64,000 nucleotides of DNA from CAYLLN01 sp964384375 (GTDB taxonomy: Bacteria > Planctomycetota > Planctomycetia > Pirellulales > Pirellulaceae). Every line of letters starts with the position of its first letter. Positions within the stretch are counted from its first letter, which is position 1. Shown in pieces: positions 56,026-64,000 of the stretch. The stretch is from positions 1 through 64,000 of the forward strand of contig CAYLLN010000032.1 in the NCBI GenBank assembly GCA_964384375.1, written 5' to 3'. The position numbers and the translations under genes were made by a program. The notes beneath the pieces were generated by a model, which worked only from the letters and a program-made list of their open reading frames with translations, did not search any database and was not told where the DNA came from.

Positions 56026-57684
56026 TCACGCGGCGACTGCCGGCGCGCCCACTCGCGTAGGCCGGGTGCGCGGCCCGTTCAGGAATCGTCCCAGCCACGT
56101 ATAGCGCACCAGGGTCTGGTAGGTCCACAACAGGAAAGCGGTCACGACCGTGACGATGAGCAAGAACTTTGCAAGAGCCGGGATCGGCCAGTCCTTCACC
56201 ACGAGCTGGGCCGCGATGATCAGCGGCAGATGGGTGAGGTAGAGCCAGTAGGCGGAGTCGGAGAGGTAACGCATGGTGGAGTTTTCGGCGGGGCAGTAGC
56301 GGCGGAAGAGGCCCATCAGGCCGAAGGTGATAAACCAGGGGTAGGCGGCCTGCACGAAGACCGAGAGCACTCGCCGTGCGAGAGGCGAAATCGTGAAGCT
56401 CGCGGGGTCGGGCCATCCGCCAAGGAGGGCCAGACCCAGAGGCAGGAGCACGAGGAGCCCGATCACGAGAGGCAGCCACCAGCGCTGGGCGATCCGAGCG
56501 GATCCGTCGTCGAACTGGAAGTCGAGCGTGCCGAAGCCGAAGAAGATCGCGTAGTACGCGAACACGTGGGGGATGGGCAAGAGACCGGTCGAGGTGTCGG
56601 GCCCGAAGATCGGCGTGGCGCCGCCGTCGCCCATGAACCACTGGGGGATCATCGTCAGCGGGATCAGCCAGAGGTAGCGGGCCGGCGAGAGGACCAGCCA
56701 TGAGGGGAGGTGCAGAGAGGGGAGTCGTGAGCCGATCGCCGAGACGGCCGCGTATCCCACGACCAGCCACCAGAGGAACCACAGGAACCAGAGGTGGTTG
56801 AAGAGGGGCATCTGCATGAGGATTTTCGCGAGGCCGGGGTTCCTCCGTCCGGTCGCCCCGTGGTGGCGCAGGGATTCGGCGATCGCGGCCTTGCGGCGGC
56901 CAAGGTCGTTCTCGTCGAGGTAGAGTTGGAGCACGGAGGCGAAGTAGCGTGTCGTCCCCTCGTCGAGGAGTGCCGCATCGAGGGGCGTGCTGCCGTCCTT
57001 GTTCACCACGCTCAGATTCGCGCCGTTGCGGATGAGCACCTCGACCGTCTTCTCGTGCCCCAGGAAAGCTGCTCCGTGCAAGGCCGTCCCGCCGTCACTG
57101 CCGACGACGTTCACGTCCGCGCCTCGATCGATCAGCCGCTGGACGGTCTCCGCGCGACCGGCGATCGCCGCCCACACCAGGGGCGTGCCACCGCGCTCGG
57201 GGTCGATGGCGTCCACCGCCACACCGCTCTTCAAGTGCCGCTCGATGGCGTCCAGGTCACCGGATTGTGCGGCCGCCCAGATCGTCGAGGCCTTTGACGC
57301 CGGCGCAGCGCCGCCGGCCTTCCGCTGGGCGGAGGTCATTGCGAAGATGGAGATTGCCGTCGTAAGCGGGACGATCGTGAACAGCCCCACCATCAGCGGA
57401 AGGAACACACGGAAGAATCGGTGCTTGATGAGCGCGCCGCGGCCTCGCCGGTGGAGTAGCATTGCGCTGAAATAGCCGCTCATCACGAAGAACAGCGGCA
57501 TCCGAAAACCGTGAATGGCCGAAAAGGTGGTCCCGAAGATGTCATTCTGCCGACTGTCCGAGACCATCCAGTAGGACGGAAAGAACGAGAGGGAAGCGTG
57601 CAGCACTATCCCTAGCAGCATGGCGCCGGCCCGTAGTGCGTCCAAGTCGGATCGTCGAGTCAAGGCTTGGTTTTCGATGCTCAT
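56026..57684 (-). CDS. Acyltransferase-3 protein with inserted ankyrin repeats
   Basis: The protein is 552 residues from the ATG at 57684. 'RSDLDALRAGAMLLGIVLHASLSFFP' and 'FFVMSGYFSAMLL', with a histidine in the first helix and R-x-F-R-V-F-L-P-L after the second, match membrane acyltransferase family 3. Between membrane segments, residues about 133-280 form four ankyrin repeats ('GGTPLVWAAIAGRAETVQRLIDRGADVNVV', and so on). About seven more helices follow. The family acetylates or succinylates surface sugars. The inserted ankyrins sit on what looks like a loop and may bind a partner. Codon choice is more G-rich than the neighbours. Confidence 0.8.
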   Translation of the reverse strand: MSIENQALTRRSDLDALRAGAMLLGIVLHASLSFFPSYWMVSDSRQNDIFGTTFSAIHGFRMPLFFVMSGYFSAMLLHRRGRGALIKHRFFRVFLPLMVGLFTIVPLTTAISIFAMTSAQRKAGGAAPASKASTIWAAAQSGDLDAIERHLKSGVAVDAIDPERGGTPLVWAAIAGRAETVQRLIDRGADVNVVGSDGGTALHGAAFLGHEKTVEVLIRNGANLSVVNKDGSTPLDAALLDEGTTRYFASVLQLYLDENDLGRRKAAIAESLRHHGATGRRNPGLAKILMQMPLFNHLWFLWFLWWLVVGYAAVSAIGSRLPSLHLPSWLVLSPARYLWLIPLTMIPQWFMGDGGATPIFGPDTSTGLLPIPHVFAYYAIFFGFGTLDFQFDDGSARIAQRWWLPLVIGLLVLLPLGLALLGGWPDPASFTISPLARRVLSVFVQAAYPWFITFGLMGLFRRYCPAENSTMRYLSDSAYWLYLTHLPLIIAAQLVVKDWPIPALAKFLLIVTVVTAFLLWTYQTLVRYTWLGRFLNGPRTRPTRVGAPAVAA

Positions 57685-57827
57685 GCAAGACATTCGCCAC
57701 ACTGCAGTCGATATTGAGCCAGGAATTTCTGACTTGACCAATGAAGTGGAGCGCCCCGACCCGCCGCGTTGTGGTTGATCTAGCCGCAGCGGCACAGCGA
57801 TGATAGTAGGGAACCTTAGCCAAGCAT

Positions 57828-57845
57828 ACCGACCAGTCGGTCGGT
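57828..57845. promoter_or_regulatory. Perfect palindrome, TetR-operator-like
   Basis: ACCGACC-AGTC-GGTCGGT is a 7-4-7 inverted repeat in the divergent region, 144 bases before the acyltransferase start and 64 before the lipoprotein start. Its form is like operators of TetR-family regulators. No TetR gene is visible in the window. Confidence 0.35.
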
Positions 57846-57908
57846 TGCTATCTTCTTACGCTCCCTTCTTTTCCCACCTTCGTCGCAAAACTTGATTGAA
57901 GCAGAGCT

Positions 57909-58712
57909 GTGTTTTTGAATCACACCCAAATCGGAGTCGCATTTTTTCTCCTTGCCCTAGCAATAGGCTGCGGAACTGCGGGCAAGCCGTCCACCAGTGC
58001 GCCAGCCGGCGGTGCTGCTCCACCTCCACCACCGGTTGCCACCACGACGACGGAAACGAAGCCATCCGCACCGGCAGCTCGCCCACTCGACGCGGCGGCC
58101 ATCGAGGAACTCCAGCAGGCCTTTGCCTTTGAAAAGAGCGACGCGGAGCGAGATGCAGCTACCCAGAAGTACAAAGACCAGCGTTTCCAATTTCAGGGAC
58201 GCGTCGTCGGGCACGGCGGCGATTTCGTGATGGTCAAGCTCGAGGGCGTCTCCGGAGATTTCCTGGTCTGGCTGGAAACAAAAGCCGCGGCGGAATATAC
58301 CGTAGTCCATCAAGACTACCAATTTGAAGCGATCGTGAAAGACTTTCACCTTCGCAAGCTGCACAAGGCGACCGCCGTCTCTGATCCGGGCGGCCCCACC
58401 GCGGCCGAGAAAGCAGCCGATCCACGCAAGCTGTTTCGCTATACGAATACGAAGGGGAAGAACTTCTATAGCCAGTATGCGATGCAGGGAACGTTTGAGC
58501 GCAGTGCCGGCGATGTCTGGATCGAAAAGTGGACGAATGGCGGCCAGCAAGAGTGGCGCGAAATCCGCCGCACGCCCGAGCACATTGAACTGTCGCTACC
58601 GGACGGAACGCTTCATCTCCGCTTGGGCAAAGAATCGGCCCCGATTCGCATTGGAAAAGGGGAATGGGAGCCCGCGTTCACCGGCACGTGGCAAGCGGAG
58701 CCGAAACCGTAG
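57909..58712 (+). CDS. Lipoprotein, function unknown
   Basis: This 267-residue protein starts at GTG. 'VAFFLLALAIGCGTAG' carries a lipobox. A proline/threonine-rich linker ('PPPPPVATTTTETKPSAPA') follows. Then comes a folded region with a coiled start, 'YKDQRFQFQGRVVGHGGDFVMVKLEG', and later 'NFYSQYAMQGTFERSAGDVWIEKWTNGGQQEWREIRRTPEHIELSLPDGTLHLRL', a beta-rich end. I recognise no family. It is envelope-anchored after lipid modification. It faces the acyltransferase gene divergently across the palindrome. Confidence 0.72.
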   Translation: MFLNHTQIGVAFFLLALAIGCGTAGKPSTSAPAGGAAPPPPPVATTTTETKPSAPAARPLDAAAIEELQQAFAFEKSDAERDAATQKYKDQRFQFQGRVVGHGGDFVMVKLEGVSGDFLVWLETKAAAEYTVVHQDYQFEAIVKDFHLRKLHKATAVSDPGGPTAAEKAADPRKLFRYTNTKGKNFYSQYAMQGTFERSAGDVWIEKWTNGGQQEWREIRRTPEHIELSLPDGTLHLRLGKESAPIRIGKGEWEPAFTGTWQAEPKP

Positions 58713-58736
58713 GTAGTGCGAAGCAGAATGGAAGTG

Positions 58737-60113
58737 CTAGGGCTTGCTGGCCAGCAGCTTCTTCACGCCGCTCATCAACACTTCCTCCACCTCCGGCGCG
58801 ACGTGCGAAGAGCGAGGCGCTGTTTCGTAGCCCCCTTCGGGATAAGCCGCGGCGGTGCCGATGTAGCCGGGTGCATAGTCGCCGTACGCAGCCATCATCA
58901 CCGGTTGTCCAGGGAGTAGCGCCTTCGCCGCCAGCTGATACTCGACAAACAACTCGCCCGGCATGTGCAGCACGCGCGCCGGGCCGACGCGTAAGCAGGC
59001 GAGGTCGATCTTGTGGCCGCCCTTGCAACGAAGCACCCAAGCCAGTTCATCGGCCGCGCCGAAAAACGTCATCGGATCGAACGTGGCCAGGTCCGCCCGC
59101 AGCTTGGCTTCGTCCAGGTGCTTGGCCACGGGCAAAGCGACCGGCTCAACCGACCAACCGACATCGGCCGGGGTCAGCGGGAACTTCTGTGTGCCCTCGA
59201 ATGCCCGCTGCATGCCGTCGGCCAATCGAGTTGCGAGTGCCACGCGATTAGCCTGCGAACCGTCGTTGTACTTCCCCGCGCCGATATTGCCGCCGGCGCC
59301 GTTGAAGTGAACGTGCAGCGCTTCGGGCACCGCCTGTCCCCGAATAAACCGGGCAATGCCAGGAAAGTCGGGGCTCGGAATACCAGTGCGGTAGTAACTT
59401 TGCGGATGGCAGGCGTAGTAGCTGAGCACGGCGATTGGCTTCTCGCCGCTATAAAACGTGAGCGTGCTGACGATCGGGTCAATTACTCCTTCCGGCTCGG
59501 CGCGGAGCCCCGGGTCTTTCGTCGCCGTGTAACGCGTGGCACGGACGCGACCGTCCGTTCCTTTGATGCGGCGATTGGATGCGACCTCCTTCACCTCCGC
59601 CGCTCCGTGCCCAGCGTGAGTAACCGGCTGAGCGACCTTCACGGCTTCGCTGACGGCAGGTCCGAGCCGCGCGAGCAAGTCGCGGGTGACCGAGCCGTCA
59701 AGCCGGCCTAGGTTCCGCGAACCCGCCTCATTCAGCAGGCGTTCGGCCGTGAAGTCGGCAGCCGGGGCATCGTGCTGATGCAGCGTGTGAACGACAACGC
59801 GCGAGGGCGTCGTTCCCGCCGCTTTGGCCAGAGTCTGGCGAAACGCGTCGTGGGCTTCATTGCTGATGCCGATCCAATCGACCGCGCACAGTACGATCGG
59901 ATCGCCCGATCCCAGCAGCACGATGCCGCGACACCGCAATCCTAGTTCATCGATCCGCCGCACCGGATCGTAGGCCATCATTGACCCGATCGGCGGCGTC
60001 GCGTCGAGATCGAACGTCGCCAGCCGCACGCCGGCCGCATCCTCGGCCAGCGATGGAAATGCAACAGACAGCATGGCCGCAATGGCAGCCACGACTACCG
60101 AGGTCCGGATCAT
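58737..60113 (-). CDS. Neutral ceramidase-like exported protein
   Basis: The protein is 458 residues from the ATG at 60113. A signal peptide ('MIRTSVVVAAIAAMLSVAFPSLA') is followed by 'FDLDATPPIG' and 'DELGLRCRGIVLLGSGDPIVLCAVDWIGI', a start shared with neutral/alkaline ceramidase N-domains. 'VVVHTLHQHDAP' (H-x-H metal pair) and 'SYYACHPQSYYRTG' follow. 'HVHFNGAGGNIGAGKY' may hold the nucleophile region. Members hydrolyse ceramide or other amides, but many planctomycete forms are only distantly related. It would be periplasmic. Confidence 0.72.
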   Translation of the reverse strand: MIRTSVVVAAIAAMLSVAFPSLAEDAAGVRLATFDLDATPPIGSMMAYDPVRRIDELGLRCRGIVLLGSGDPIVLCAVDWIGISNEAHDAFRQTLAKAAGTTPSRVVVHTLHQHDAPAADFTAERLLNEAGSRNLGRLDGSVTRDLLARLGPAVSEAVKVAQPVTHAGHGAAEVKEVASNRRIKGTDGRVRATRYTATKDPGLRAEPEGVIDPIVSTLTFYSGEKPIAVLSYYACHPQSYYRTGIPSPDFPGIARFIRGQAVPEALHVHFNGAGGNIGAGKYNDGSQANRVALATRLADGMQRAFEGTQKFPLTPADVGWSVEPVALPVAKHLDEAKLRADLATFDPMTFFGAADELAWVLRCKGGHKIDLACLRVGPARVLHMPGELFVEYQLAAKALLPGQPVMMAAYGDYAPGYIGTAAAYPEGGYETAPRSSHVAPEVEEVLMSGVKKLLASKP

Positions 60114-60206
60114 GGTGAAGCATCCGCGGTTGGGTTTCGCAGCCGACTCACGCCGGCTGCGCATCATACTCCCTTCGCGGTGCTACTGCATGCCGTGCGA
60201 ACGCGG

Positions 60207-61379
60207 TCACTTGTCCGTAAACAACTGCGGGGCGAACTCGTTCAGGTAGTCGCGCCACTTGATCCAGGTGTGGCCGCCGTCAGTCTCGCGGCTGGCGACG
60301 TCAAAGCCGTGCTTTTTCAGCATCGCGACCGTGGCATTGTTCGTCTGCAGGAGGAAGTCATCCTTGCCGCAGGCGAACCAGACAAGCTTGAGCCCCTTCT
60401 TCAGCTCGGCATCATCAAGTGTCGCGGCACGTTTGTCCTCCCAATCGGTGTTTGGAGCGCCGCCGCCGAAGCCCCCCGCAATGCCGAAAACGCCGGAACT
60501 GAACACACCGATATAGCCGTAGTCGGCAAGTTTGTCGAAACCAATGTTGAGCGTCTGAGCCCCGCCCATCGACAAGCCGGCGATCGCCCGGTTCTCGCGT
60601 CCCGGCAGAACGCGATAGTTTGCCTCAACATACGGCCGAACACTCGTGGTGAAGTCCTCGGCGAATTCCTCCATCTGATCGTCGAACGACCGGCCACCTC
60701 CCCCGCCAAAACGGAACGGTCCCGTGTGCCCCGCCGGCATCACAACGATCATCGGCTTCGCTTTGCCCGCCGCGATCAGATTGTCGAGGATCAGCCCTGC
60801 GCGGCCGACCGAGGTCCACGAATCGTCACAGTCCATCGCCCCATGCAGCAGGTAGAAAACCGGATACTTCCCTTCTCCCTTCTCGTAGCCGGGCGGCGTA
60901 TAGACGTGCATCCGCCGCGGTCGCCTCAGTGACTTCGACTCGTAGGCGACTTCAGCGACCGCTCCGTGGGGGACGTGAGCAAGGTCCGCGAACTCCGACC
61001 CCGGCACGATCACGAGGCTCGAAACATTGGCGTTCGATTCGCTCGTGGCCGGGTTGCGCGGATCGACGACGGTCAGACCATCGACGCTGAACGTATAGCG
61101 ATAGGCTCCCGCAGGAACCGGCCCAACCGTTGCCTCCCAGACATCGTTCTCTCCTTTCTTCATCTCCGTTCCGGCAAAGTCTTGTCCGGGAATGTCGCCC
61201 CCCGAGAGGCGAACCGCAGTCGCTTTCGGGGCGTGCAGGCGGAACGTGACCTTCTTTTCGGCAGTGACCTCGGGCGAGGCAAATTGTGGCGGTGGCGGGC
61301 CGAACTGTGCGTCGGCGGAGCTGGCCAAAGTGGCGGTAATGAGGGCAAATCCAGCCAACCAGAACACGGCACATTTCAT
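60207..61379 (-). CDS. Secreted esterase (CE1/esterase-D-like) with E-set domain
   Basis: The protein is 390 residues from the ATG at 61379. The signal peptide ends 'ATLASSADA'. Residues about 30-130 form an early-set domain ('VTFRLHAPKATAVRLSGGDIPG', 'YRYTFSVDGLTVVDPRNP'). The esterase domain has 'YPVFYLLHGAMDCDDSW', the nucleophile 'IAGLSMGGAQTL' and the final 'DGGHTWIKWRDYL' histidine. This arrangement fits feruloyl or acetyl-xylan-type esterases (CE1). It cleaves ester side groups from polysaccharides. The start overlaps the stop of marR by two bases, so it is coupled to that regulator. Confidence 0.85.
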   Translation of the reverse strand: MKCAVFWLAGFALITATLASSADAQFGPPPPQFASPEVTAEKKVTFRLHAPKATAVRLSGGDIPGQDFAGTEMKKGENDVWEATVGPVPAGAYRYTFSVDGLTVVDPRNPATSESNANVSSLVIVPGSEFADLAHVPHGAVAEVAYESKSLRRPRRMHVYTPPGYEKGEGKYPVFYLLHGAMDCDDSWTSVGRAGLILDNLIAAGKAKPMIVVMPAGHTGPFRFGGGGGRSFDDQMEEFAEDFTTSVRPYVEANYRVLPGRENRAIAGLSMGGAQTLNIGFDKLADYGYIGVFSSGVFGIAGGFGGGAPNTDWEDKRAATLDDAELKKGLKLVWFACGKDDFLLQTNNATVAMLKKHGFDVASRETDGGHTWIKWRDYLNEFAPQLFTDK

Positions 61380-61882
61380 GGGAGAACTCCAAGAGGATAA
61401 GAGGACGAATTCCCCAGCGATCGGACTCGCGGGCGGCCAGACGGACCACTCGCACTTGTGTTTGTCGGTTGCAAGGCTGCAGCAAAATCCGCGAGCTGCT
61501 GCGTGACCGTTGCCATTTCGCGGTCTGAAAAGGGAGCGGCCATCACCTCGCGCAGCCGCTGGCTGGCGCGCCAAGCTCGCTGCTGAAGGTCGCGGCCGCG
61601 GCGCGTGAGGGCTACGCTCCGGGCGCGGCGGTCGGTCGGATGTGGCGTTCGCTCGACTAGGCTCAGCCGTTCGAGCAGCACGAGCATCGCCCGGAGCGTG
61701 TTCGGATCAGAGTTCGTTCGCTCGACTAGCTCGCGCTGCGTGAGCGTGTCGCCGGCGGTGAGCGCCGACAGGACGACGAACTGATCGGCTGTGATGCCGA
61801 CGCTCGCGAGCGCCGCGTCGGTCCGGCGGTGCATCGCCAAATATGCAGCTCGAAGCGCCAAAGCAAATTCGTGAGACGACAT
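61376..61882 (-). CDS. MarR-family transcriptional regulator
   Basis: The protein is 168 residues from the ATG at 61882. 'LALRAAYLAMHRRTDAALASVGITADQFVVLSAL' and 'LTQRELVERTNSDPNTLRAMLVLLERLSLVERTPHPTDRRARSVALTRRGRDL' form the winged helix-turn-helix with the D-R-R wing. The last 35 residues are S/P/R-rich. It represses or responds to small ligands. Upstream, 61904-61943 contains a large palindrome fit for an operator. The next gene is an esterase, so it may respond to a product of that enzyme, such as a phenolic acid; this is inferred only from the pair. Confidence 0.88.
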   Translation of the reverse strand: MSSHEFALALRAAYLAMHRRTDAALASVGITADQFVVLSALTAGDTLTQRELVERTNSDPNTLRAMLVLLERLSLVERTPHPTDRRARSVALTRRGRDLQQRAWRASQRLREVMAAPFSDREMATVTQQLADFAAALQPTNTSASGPSGRPRVRSLGNSSSYPLGVLP

Positions 61883-61903
61883 AAGATCGATTCCGCCGAA
61901 CGG

Positions 61904-61943
61904 CGATGAATGACGTGTACGTACAAATGTCATGCATTCATCG
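61904..61943. promoter_or_regulatory. Palindromic operator upstream of marR
   Basis: CGATGAATG (61904-61912) and CATTCATCG (61935-61943) are exact inverses. Inside, ATGAC/GTCAT and the ten-base palindrome TGTACGTACA (61916-61925) lie close to the centre. It starts 22 bases before the marR start codon, a normal place for autoregulation by a MarR dimer. Confidence 0.55.
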
Positions 61944-62082
61944 CCTCGCCGCAAGCAGCCATGCCATTCTTGTTGGCCGTTTGCACAGGACGCTAGTTGA
62001 ATTGACACCTTCGCGGCCAGCGTGATAGCGTGATCGCCATCGGCTATACAGCATCGCCTGGTTCTCCCGGGATAGGTCAACG

Positions 62083-63420
62083 ATGTCCGCCCCGTTCGAT
62101 CCCTACTACACCTGGCTGGGCATCGCTCCGACTGAGCAACCCGCCGACTACTATCGGCTGCTCGGCGTACAGCGGTTTGAAGCAAACGCCGACGCGATCC
62201 AAAGCGCGATGGATCAGCGGATGCACTTCTTGCGAACGCTGCAGGTGGGGCCGCGATCGGCGCTGTCGCAGAGCCTGCTGAACGAAGTGGCCCACGTCGG
62301 CGCGTGCTTGCTCAATTCCTCGGATAAGGCAGTGTACGACCGGAAGCTGCGGGCCGAATTGGCCCAGCGCGAAGCGACCCAGCAAGCCGCGAGTCCGGTC
62401 ATTCCCGTACTCCAAGTGGCCCCGGTGATCGAGCCACCTCAGGTTTCGCTTGCCGCACCGATTGTTTCGCGAACCACGTCTCCCGCGCGGCCGTCGTCAC
62501 AATTCGCAGGCGTCAATTGGATGGCCAACTGGGGCCTGGCGGTGATCGCCGTGTTTGCCCTGCTCGTCTGTGTGTTCGCGGGTATTGGAATTGCCCGGTG
62601 GGCAAGCCCAAGCCGCGAGCCGGTCGCCAAGATGCGGCCTGGAGTGACGCCGAACGACGATTCCTCCAAGGGCTCAAGCGATTCGGCGACTATTCAAGCC
62701 GGTAGCAGCAATAACCAGTCCAAGCCAATCGTTCCCACAGCCGAGACGGCATCGCCGCCCGGTGCGACTTCCGCGGCTATCGCTGCGGATTCCTCGAACG
62801 TCGAGCCTTCCCCGCCGACCAAGCTGGTCGCGCCACCCATGCCGGATGATCCTCCGCCATTCTTCGTGGCGGGCGAACCAGTGAATTTGATCCAACCGGA
62901 AACGCAGATCCGCCATCTGCGAGGTTCGGTCAATCGCGGCAAAGGGATCATTCGGACGGATATGAAATCGACCGCCTTCGGGATTCCCGTGAAGTGGCTG
63001 GAGGAGTACGCCATCGAAGCCGATGTCACGCGGCTGACCGGGAAGAACTCGCTCTGCTTCGGATTTCTGGTCCACGGCCGGCCACTGACCGCGATCATCG
63101 ACGGCTTTGACTCGCAGGTCAGCGGCCTGGCCCGGATCGGCGGGTTTGAGATCTTCTCGCAGGAAAGTCCGTTTGCCAGAAAGAGGGCTCTTTTGACCAA
63201 CGGCGTCAAATCGACCGTGCGGATCGAGGTCACCCGTGAGAGCGTCGCCCTCGTGGTCGATGACAAGCTCATCAGCCACTGGACGATCGATCCGCAGCTT
63301 CCCATCAGCGCCGCCCAGGGAATGAACTGGCTGGAGAACGAAGCGCTTTGCATCTACACGTGGGACGCGAGCTATCGATTCGAGCGGCTGGAGCTGCTGC
63401 CGCTCGTAAGGAACGAATGA
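62083..63420 (+). CDS. J-like, single-helix membrane protein of planctomycete type
   Basis: This 445-residue protein begins 'FDPYYTWLGIAPTEQPADYYRLLGVQRFEANADAIQSAMDQRMHFL', resembling a degenerate J-domain fold without HPD, of a kind common in planctomycetes. A disordered linker comes next, then one membrane helix ('WGLAVIAVFALLVCVFAGIGIA', about 149-170), an S/P-rich stretch, and a folded C-terminal part (about 265-440) with 'LEEYAIEADVTRLTGKNSLCFGFLVHGR' like a concanavalin-type sandwich. The J-like part would face the cytoplasm. The function is unknown. Confidence 0.75.
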   Translation: MSAPFDPYYTWLGIAPTEQPADYYRLLGVQRFEANADAIQSAMDQRMHFLRTLQVGPRSALSQSLLNEVAHVGACLLNSSDKAVYDRKLRAELAQREATQQAASPVIPVLQVAPVIEPPQVSLAAPIVSRTTSPARPSSQFAGVNWMANWGLAVIAVFALLVCVFAGIGIARWASPSREPVAKMRPGVTPNDDSSKGSSDSATIQAGSSNNQSKPIVPTAETASPPGATSAAIAADSSNVEPSPPTKLVAPPMPDDPPPFFVAGEPVNLIQPETQIRHLRGSVNRGKGIIRTDMKSTAFGIPVKWLEEYAIEADVTRLTGKNSLCFGFLVHGRPLTAIIDGFDSQVSGLARIGGFEIFSQESPFARKRALLTNGVKSTVRIEVTRESVALVVDDKLISHWTIDPQLPISAAQGMNWLENEALCIYTWDASYRFERLELLPLVRNE

Positions 63421-63452
63421 GCGGAAAGGGGCACACGGAATGTGCCTGCTAA

Positions 63453-64000
63453 TTACAATCCGCCACCGCTCCAGACCTCTGGCAGCACGCTGGCCGACCA
63501 ATGCGAAGACACTGCCGCTTGCGGCTCGACCGCACTGGCATCACCGGGGCTAACCGGATGCTCGGCATCCAGCTCCGCCACGCACGCTGCAGCATCCTCG
63601 GCCGAGTCGGCATGGCGGATCAGGTACGACTGGATCGCGGACATCGCGTGGCGCTCGGCCGGAATGCCGGCGGCGAATTGCTCAACGAGTGTCTCCGCGG
63701 CCTGCGGGAAGAAACGGCGGAAAATGCGGCGAATCTGGTCGCTGTCGGCCAGACCGATCTCCACCTTGCGGTCGATCCGTCCGGGACGCACCAGTGCCGG
63801 GTCCAGCCGCTGCGGATGGTTCGTCGTGGCAAACAGAATCCGCCCCTCGCCGGCCGCGACGCCGTCGATCGCGTTCAAAAGGCCGCTGAACGTGATCTTG
63901 TTCGCCTTGTCCTCGCCGGCCGTCCGGGCGACGAACGCACAGTCGATGTCCTCGACCAGCACCAGCGAATTGGCCGACACCTCGGCCAGCAGTTCGCTCA
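63453..64000 (-). CDS. BCS1-like AAA+ ATPase, partial
   Basis: The gene runs off the right edge of the window, so only the last 182 codons are visible. 'SLVLVEDIDCAF' is Walker B, 'ITFSGLLNAIDGVAAGEGRILFATTNHPQRLDPALVRPGRIDRKVEIGLAD' has the sensor 1 asparagine and the arginine fingers typical of the BCS1/FtsH-like AAA group. The C-terminus (after about residue 140 of this part) is acidic and serine-rich. Walker A lies outside. BCS1 itself moves folded proteins in mitochondria; bacterial relatives are less understood. Confidence 0.85.
   Translation of the reverse strand, partial: SELLAEVSANSLVLVEDIDCAFVARTAGEDKANKITFSGLLNAIDGVAAGEGRILFATTNHPQRLDPALVRPGRIDRKVEIGLADSDQIRRIFRRFFPQAAETLVEQFAAGIPAERHAMSAIQSYLIRHADSAEDAAACVAELDAEHPVSPGDASAVEPQAAVSSHWSASVLPEVWSGGGL

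Noticed and set aside
62002..62030. TTGACA box before the J-like gene
   Set aside because: No acceptable -10 box lies at 16 to 18 bases spacing, so it is not listed as a promoter.

Overview
The window looks like a chromosomal segment from a GC-rich planctomycete, probably of the Pirellula/Rhodopirellula type. The evidence is two DUF1559 'H-X9-DG' proteins with prepilin-type N-termini, transthyretin-fold lipoproteins, a J-like/transmembrane protein of the kind common in planctomycetes, DUF4254, many zinc-ribbon/membrane orphans, and many short palindromic dispersed repeats between genes. All calls come from reading the sequence and its translations; no database search or folding program was run.

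Layout. (1) 1-3.4 kb: a gene-poor, repeat-rich start, a SUKH-type gene flanked by possible integron-like sites, a DUF1801 gene, a membrane protein and a frameshifted zinc-ribbon gene. (2) 3.46-13.55 kb: an exopolysaccharide operon with a Wzz/GumC-type chain-length protein, a deacetylase, a flippase, an O-antigen ligase, two GT2 glycosyltransferases and two tandem paralogous GNAT-type transferases; most junctions overlap or nearly touch. (3) 13.6-21.2 kb: an SGNH esterase, an AHSA1 protein, HisI, a short GT2, then an HPPK-PanC fusion, an Lgt carrying a PDZ-like insertion, and PurU. (4) 21.6-33.9 kb: a 36-cysteine protein, then a long minus-strand block with sulfate ABC transport genes (sbp-cysT-cysW-cysA), a YezD-like gene, envelope proteins (transthyretin-like, BON, two DUF1559, lipoproteins) and a chromate transporter. 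A divergent sigma-54 activator faces the sulfate genes across a well-formed -24/-12 promoter. Inside the block is a 7-codon open reading frame, M-C-C-T-N-C-C, with a strong Shine-Dalgarno sequence, which looks like a cysteine-sensing leader peptide.

(5) 33.9-49.5 kb: SDR, HtrA-type protease, a helicase-less type ISP-like restriction-modification enzyme in an AT-richer setting, Gfo/Idh/MocA oxidoreductase, FolE, small membrane and zinc-ribbon proteins, Ogt, a tartrate dehydrogenase-like enzyme, an M28 peptidase and DUF4254. (6) 49.6-56.0 kb: a chaperone cluster groEL-groES-groEL-dnaJ-grpE-fmdB, with a second good sigma-54 promoter upstream. No dnaK is present in the window. (7) 56.0-64.0 kb: an acyltransferase with ankyrin repeats inserted, a lipoprotein, a ceramidase-like enzyme, a MarR-esterase pair with a palindromic operator, the J-like membrane protein, and the end of a BCS1-like AAA+ ATPase cut by the window edge.

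The most unusual items are the Cys leader peptide, the two sigma-54 promoters, the Lgt-PDZ and HPPK-PanC architectures, the 36-Cys protein, the ankyrin-acyltransferase, and a structured element upstream of folK-panC. No tRNA, rRNA, CRISPR array or complete insertion sequence was recognised.
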